Origin: Lachnospiraceae bacterium
Lineage (GTDB): Bacteria > Bacillota > Clostridia > Lachnospirales > Lachnospiraceae
Direction: 5' to 3'
Length of the DNA stretch: 64,000 nucleotides
NCBI GenBank assembly: GCA_024403355.1
Contig: JAKSRW010000007.1
Coordinates: forward strand, 23,350 to 87,349
This document shows, one piece after another, positions 60,161-64,000 of this stretch. The position numbers and the translations under genes are program-made. The notes below the pieces were generated by a model. That model saw nothing but the letters and a program-made list of their open reading frames with translations. It had not been told where the DNA came from and ran no database searches. Position 1 is the first letter of the stretch. Every line of letters starts with the position of its first letter.

Positions 60161-61780
60161 ATGAAGAATGCCAGACTTAAAATATTATATATAGTGGTAC
60201 CCGTGCTTCTGGTACTTGTTTTGTTGTGCTTTGAGGCTGCAAAGACTTCGGTAATTGTACGTGCAGAGGGTGAAGGTCCGACCTCCGAAGCAGGAACCGG
60301 AACGCCCGCCCCGGGACCTATCACCACCCCTTCGGTTACCCCCACAGAGGGCGCAAAGGCAGACGGTGTAGTGGCGGCCTATGTTCTCTACGAAACAGAG
60401 GAGATAGAAATTGATTCCACAAAGAAGGTATATTACTGCGTAATCAAGGGACCTGAAGTAAAGGGTGTAAAGCCCACAGAGCTTATACCAGCTTCGAAAA
60501 ACGGCACCTATGAAATGTATTATATAGATTTTTCCGTCATCAGTTCAGCCAAGGACAGCTATATAGGAATCGCAACATCGCTTACCCCCGGAGCTGACGG
60601 ACTGGTACCGGTGCAGTGCATTACTCTTTTGGGTAATGAAAAAAAGGTAGAGGTTTTCCCTGACTACTGTGCGGCAGGCTTCAACGCAGAGGGCTACGGA
60701 GTTATCAGCAAGGTTGTACTCACCATGAATGACGGCAAGGTGATAACCTATGACCATTCGGGAACTAACGGTGCCGAAATCAGAAAGATAGAGACACTTG
60801 ACCTTCAGTTCAAGAAGGGGGCAAACGGACAGTGGAAAAGTATTTCTGAGCTTAAAAATGTGACCTGGGAGACAATGAAGTCCAGCGGTGCAACAGTTTA
60901 TTTCAGAATCAATGCAGAGAACCAGAACATCCAGAAAACCGGACGCAGATACAGTAAAGAGGTAAAGATTAAGCTGGCGGTATCAAAGGCTCCCGCAGGA
61001 AAAATCGATAGCTCGAAGCTTACAATTAATTTCAAAAACGGTATGCAGTTCAGACTTAGCGGCGGACTTGATACCTCCTGGAAAACAGTTCTTCCCTTTG
61101 ATGCTTTGTCAAAGACGGAGGATCCGATAAGAGATGTAAATATTGCAAAGCTTTATGAGGCAGGCAAGGAAAATACAAGTACAAAAACAAACGAAATTAC
61201 TCTTGCGGACTGCTATAAGGCACTGGGCGTAGTGGAACCTACAGGAACCGAAATAATAGAGGTTGATTACAGAATGGCGCCCACTGAGAAAAAGGCGGCA
61301 TCAAGGAGTGGAACAATTGCTCTTATGGCACAGATGGATGCCCCTGTGGTGGTATTAACAGCCGATGCCAAGGGAGTAAAGTTTGAATCAATATTAAGTC
61401 ATGCTGATGATAAAACGCTGAACCCGACATATGAATATATGATTCTTTTGGCTGATGATCTTTCGGCAAAGAAGGTCAGACCGGAAAGCTGTAAGTGGTC
61501 GGCGGCCAAGCTTGGTGCGGTATTAAAGCCTGCGACCAAGGGCTCTTATGTACTGATTGACGGCAGTAAAAAGGATGTATTGCTTTCGGATAGCGGAGTG
61601 GTAATGCTTGTACGTCGTAAGGGCGTGAATGCAAGTTCCAAGGCAGCTACGGTACTTGCTTCAAAATATCTGCAGCTTGACATACCGGATATGAAGCTTT
61701 CACCTACACCCGTTCCTTCAACCACACCGGGTGCTACCCCTACACCTACCACAGCACCTTCTGTTAATCCCGGTGCGTAA
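60161..61780 (+). CDS. Secreted protein, family member 3
   Basis: 539 residues with a hydrophobic N-terminal signal/anchor (ILYIVVPVLLVLVLLCF), a Thr/Pro-rich linker and a beta-rich body. It shares the GRRYSKEVKIKL motif and the following SKLTINFKNGMQFRL strand with members 1 and 2. Its C-terminus is a TPVPSTTPGATPTPTTAP tail, which might be a wall spacer, but no LPxTG is seen. AGAAAGG lies 13 bases before the ATG. The three members form a small secreted family confined to this neighbourhood of the window. Confidence 0.76.
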   Translation: MKNARLKILYIVVPVLLVLVLLCFEAAKTSVIVRAEGEGPTSEAGTGTPAPGPITTPSVTPTEGAKADGVVAAYVLYETEEIEIDSTKKVYYCVIKGPEVKGVKPTELIPASKNGTYEMYYIDFSVISSAKDSYIGIATSLTPGADGLVPVQCITLLGNEKKVEVFPDYCAAGFNAEGYGVISKVVLTMNDGKVITYDHSGTNGAEIRKIETLDLQFKKGANGQWKSISELKNVTWETMKSSGATVYFRINAENQNIQKTGRRYSKEVKIKLAVSKAPAGKIDSSKLTINFKNGMQFRLSGGLDTSWKTVLPFDALSKTEDPIRDVNIAKLYEAGKENTSTKTNEITLADCYKALGVVEPTGTEIIEVDYRMAPTEKKAASRSGTIALMAQMDAPVVVLTADAKGVKFESILSHADDKTLNPTYEYMILLADDLSAKKVRPESCKWSAAKLGAVLKPATKGSYVLIDGSKKDVLLSDSGVVMLVRRKGVNASSKAATVLASKYLQLDIPDMKLSPTPVPSTTPGATPTPTTAPSVNPGA

Positions 61781-61807
61781 ATTTATTTAAAACAAAATTC
61801 AAAAAAT

Positions 61808-61845
61808 AAGGCTCTGACCTAAGGTATTTGGTCAGAGCCTTTAAT
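61808..61845. terminator. Bidirectional terminator
   Basis: Perfect 12-base stem AAGGCTCTGACC / GGTCAGAGCCTT between converging genes. The plus-side T-run is short. Confidence 0.85.
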
Positions 61846-61848
61846 AAT

Positions 61849-63792
61849 CTATTTGTTTGTTTTTTGAGGGGCTTCCTCAATAGTATCTGATTTTTCAGTA
61901 TTCTCAGTAGTTTCAGCATTCTCGTTTTTTACGGGTTCTTCAGCTTTTTCTTTTTTCAGCATAAAGTTGATTGCGATTCCCACACCCGTAAGTGCCCAGA
62001 AGAGAGGAGCAACTGCGACCATGCTGTCATTAATAATTCCTACAACCATATATCCGAAGGTTCCGCAGAGAATACCGATTTCGACAAGCGCGAGGTATTT
62101 TGACTTATCAACACGTATAAGTACCCTGATTGTACTGAAGAAGTACCAGAAGTAAAAGATCAGGAAGCAGATAAGTGAAAGAACACCTGTCTGAACCGCC
62201 ATCTGAAGGTACATGTTGTGAGGCTTTGTCATTGTCTGGTTTTCGTAGCCGTTATTATAGGCATCCACATAGTCCTCGTTAGGATACTGTACGGTAAAGG
62301 TATCCGGACCTGAACCGATGATTAGTGTTTTCTTCAGAAGAGGTATTGTCTTTGACCAGATAAAGCCTCGGCCGCTGGCGAAACGTGAATATTTTGCGAG
62401 GGGCTCGAAGGTTTCCGAATTAACGGGCTTTGTAAAATGTCCCTCGTTGTTCCAGTAATAAAGCTCATTATCCACCTGCGCGAATATCCACTGCTTTCCG
62501 TCGACGGTAACTATACAGCCGGGTTGCGACTCAACATTTGCGAAGGAAAGTGAAATGCCGCTGAAGCGTTCATCATCGATAAGATAATTGTTTTCTCCGT
62601 CGGCACGGATGGGAAGACTCTGTCCTTCGAACTGCGCATCCATATGAACGGAATCAACAGTCTCATCATATTTGTAGAGGATGGATAAATCATTTCCTTT
62701 ATAGGTGAAAACAGCATTGTCTTTATTAACGGTTAAGTCGGTCAGGTTATGCTGGACCTCCTCTACGTTAAGAGCGCTTTTCAGTCGGTTCATGATACCG
62801 TTGTTTGAATAGTTGTTCATTGTATAAACGGTACCGACCAGGATTGTGATAATGATAATTGCTTCCATCCAGTACTTAATCAGTCGTTTGTTGAAAATAA
62901 TGACGAGAAGAAGCAAGGATAAAATAATTCCGATAAAACCTGCTCGTGAGCCCGATGCAAGAAGTGTAAGCAGGAGGCCGACGAAAATAGCTATGTTAAG
63001 AACTACCAGCCATACCTTTTTCTTCGCAAATGCCAGCATAAGGAAAAGCGGCGAAAGCAGTGCTACATACGAACCGACATAGTTGGGATTGTAAAGTGTT
63101 AGGTAAACACGGCCGAGCTCGAAGCTGAAGACCATTTTGCTGCCTTCACGAAATTCCTCGGGAACACCGAGACGGGCAAAGCTTTCAAATAAGCTGCTTC
63201 GGAAAATATCTGCCGAAAAGGCCTGTGTAACACCTATCAGAAGCATGATGACCGTACCGATTGTCAGGGCATTCATCAAAAGGTTAATGTCTTTCATATT
63301 GCGAATGAATACTACCGCGTAATATACCACCAGACCATAGCCCAGATGAACCCATACCGGTTCAAGCTGCTCGAAGCTGCCCCAGAAGGCAAAATGCTTT
63401 GTCTCCGAAAAGATTGCGGATAACAGAGCCAGAAGCATATATCCGCCGAGGGGGATGAAGAGCTTGGCAAAATTCAGTTTGACCTTCTTTGTGAAGCATT
63501 GGGCTATTATCAGACAGAGCATAGCCGCCGCCGCAAGCATAAAGAAACGTCCCTTGTAGAAGAGATAAAGGTCTGTATTGTACGGAAGATCCGAAAAGAA
63601 TGCGTAATCTTCCATATGAGGCTCATAAAACTTCATATAAACTATCAGCGGGACTACCGCGAGCACGAAGCAGAGCGGTATAAGATAGTGGTTTTTAGCG
63701 GGAACGGCCTCAACCTGAGCTACGGCAGGCTGCTTTCCGGCAGCTGTACCGGTGGCTTTGGCGGCCGGTTTTTTAACATATTTTTTAGGCAT
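61849..63792 (-). CDS. O-antigen ligase / polymerase-like membrane protein
   Basis: 647 residues with about eleven to twelve membrane helices and one large outer loop (about 330-480). The region IGSGPDTFTVQYPNED followed by KPHNMYLQMAVQTG is typical of the Wzy/WaaL C-terminal core, which polymerises or ligates undecaprenyl-linked glycans at the outer face of the membrane. The N-terminal Lys/Ala tail is disordered. In a Gram-positive the likely product is a capsule, wall polymer or glycoprotein glycan. GAAAGG lies 14 bases before the ATG. Confidence 0.85.
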   Translation of the reverse strand: MPKKYVKKPAAKATGTAAGKQPAVAQVEAVPAKNHYLIPLCFVLAVVPLIVYMKFYEPHMEDYAFFSDLPYNTDLYLFYKGRFFMLAAAAMLCLIIAQCFTKKVKLNFAKLFIPLGGYMLLALLSAIFSETKHFAFWGSFEQLEPVWVHLGYGLVVYYAVVFIRNMKDINLLMNALTIGTVIMLLIGVTQAFSADIFRSSLFESFARLGVPEEFREGSKMVFSFELGRVYLTLYNPNYVGSYVALLSPLFLMLAFAKKKVWLVVLNIAIFVGLLLTLLASGSRAGFIGIILSLLLLVIIFNKRLIKYWMEAIIIITILVGTVYTMNNYSNNGIMNRLKSALNVEEVQHNLTDLTVNKDNAVFTYKGNDLSILYKYDETVDSVHMDAQFEGQSLPIRADGENNYLIDDERFSGISLSFANVESQPGCIVTVDGKQWIFAQVDNELYYWNNEGHFTKPVNSETFEPLAKYSRFASGRGFIWSKTIPLLKKTLIIGSGPDTFTVQYPNEDYVDAYNNGYENQTMTKPHNMYLQMAVQTGVLSLICFLIFYFWYFFSTIRVLIRVDKSKYLALVEIGILCGTFGYMVVGIINDSMVAVAPLFWALTGVGIAINFMLKKEKAEEPVKNENAETTENTEKSDTIEEAPQKTNK

Positions 63793-63923
63793 TGTAAATA
63801 ACCTTACCTTTCATATAAAGCATATAACAAGACATAATTATAAGAATTATATATCATATGCCGGAATTTGTAAAGAGTACTGATTTTGGCCGTAAGGCAG
63901 AGGGCTGCAGAATTCTAATATGC

Positions 63924-63952
63924 TTGAAATAATCACTGCCATGATGTAAAAT
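63924..63952 (+). promoter_or_regulatory. Promoter at the right edge
   Basis: TTGAAA, 17 bases, TAAAAT. It reads out of the window, presumably into a gene beyond 64000. Confidence 0.65.
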
Positions 63953-63970
63953 ATATAAAATAGAAAGATA

Positions 63971-63994
63971 ACCCACTGCCTTTAGGCGGTGGGT
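63971..63994 (+). promoter_or_regulatory. Conserved leader hairpin, copy 3
   Basis: ACCCACTGCC-TTTA-GGCGGTGGGT, a ten-base-pair stem, directly after the promoter and followed by GAAG exactly as in copy 1. Spacing from the -10 is the same within one base. Confidence 0.6.
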
Positions 63995-64000
63995 GAAGCT

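Overview
The window looks like a chromosomal segment of a low-to-moderate GC Firmicute, most likely a Lachnospiraceae-type clostridium. The pointers are the tig-clpP-clpX-engB order, DUF4364-like and DUF5688-like genes, a T-box in front of valS, a short archaeal/eukaryal-type prolyl-tRNA synthetase, several TTG starts with good Shine-Dalgarno (SD) sequences, and many membrane or secreted proteins with Pro/Thr-rich linkers. No rRNA, IS transposase, phage gene or CRISPR array was seen. One tRNA gene (Pro, CGG) is present.

Layout. 1-6.3 kb: the end of a lipoprotein gene, a zinc-ribbon membrane protein, then the protein-quality-control run tig, clpP, clpX, followed by engB and a DUF4364-like regulator. 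6.4-9.1 kb: an unrecognised 585-residue protein and a GNAT acetyltransferase. 9.2-14.5 kb (minus strand): hflC and hflK (band-7 proteins), a PEGA-domain surface protein and the CCA-adding enzyme. 14.5-19.7 kb: a hairpin-rich intergenic element, an exported trigger-factor-like lipoprotein, T-box plus valS, and a small membrane protein.

19.8-38.0 kb is the most unusual part. A three-gene operon encodes a membrane protein with a discoidin-like extracellular domain, a zinc-ribbon GTPase of the DO-GTPase2/TRAFAC type, and a protein resembling the GTPase-associated GAP1 family. After it come two very large zinc-ribbon / serine-threonine kinase / transmembrane / DUF6273-like receptors. These flank a DUF975-CmpB fusion membrane protein and a membrane-bound metallophosphoesterase. 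38.1-49.5 kb: metK, proS, a 66-residue ORF, a zinc-ribbon TPR membrane protein, a giant pseudokinase-AAA-TPR-GAF-GGDEF protein (minus strand), a membrane protein, tRNA-Pro and a DUF5688-like gene. 49.5-64 kb is envelope-oriented: an anchored NTF2-like protein, hflX, a CotH-family lipoprotein, an orphan MraY-like transferase, three related secreted proteins, an RsbW-like anti-sigma kinase, a small acidic membrane protein and an O-antigen ligase/polymerase-like protein.

Two regulatory themes recur. Many genes are preceded by AGAAAGG followed by (C/T)ATGG 12-14 bases before the start codon. In front of engB and the foldase lipoprotein this is part of a longer conserved leader that can encode a similar short peptide. 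Hairpins of the type CCCACTGCC-TTTA-GGCGGTGGG lie just downstream of good promoters at 19.8 kb and at the right edge, and a third copy lies at 30.4 kb. All functional calls come from reading the sequence; no database search was possible.
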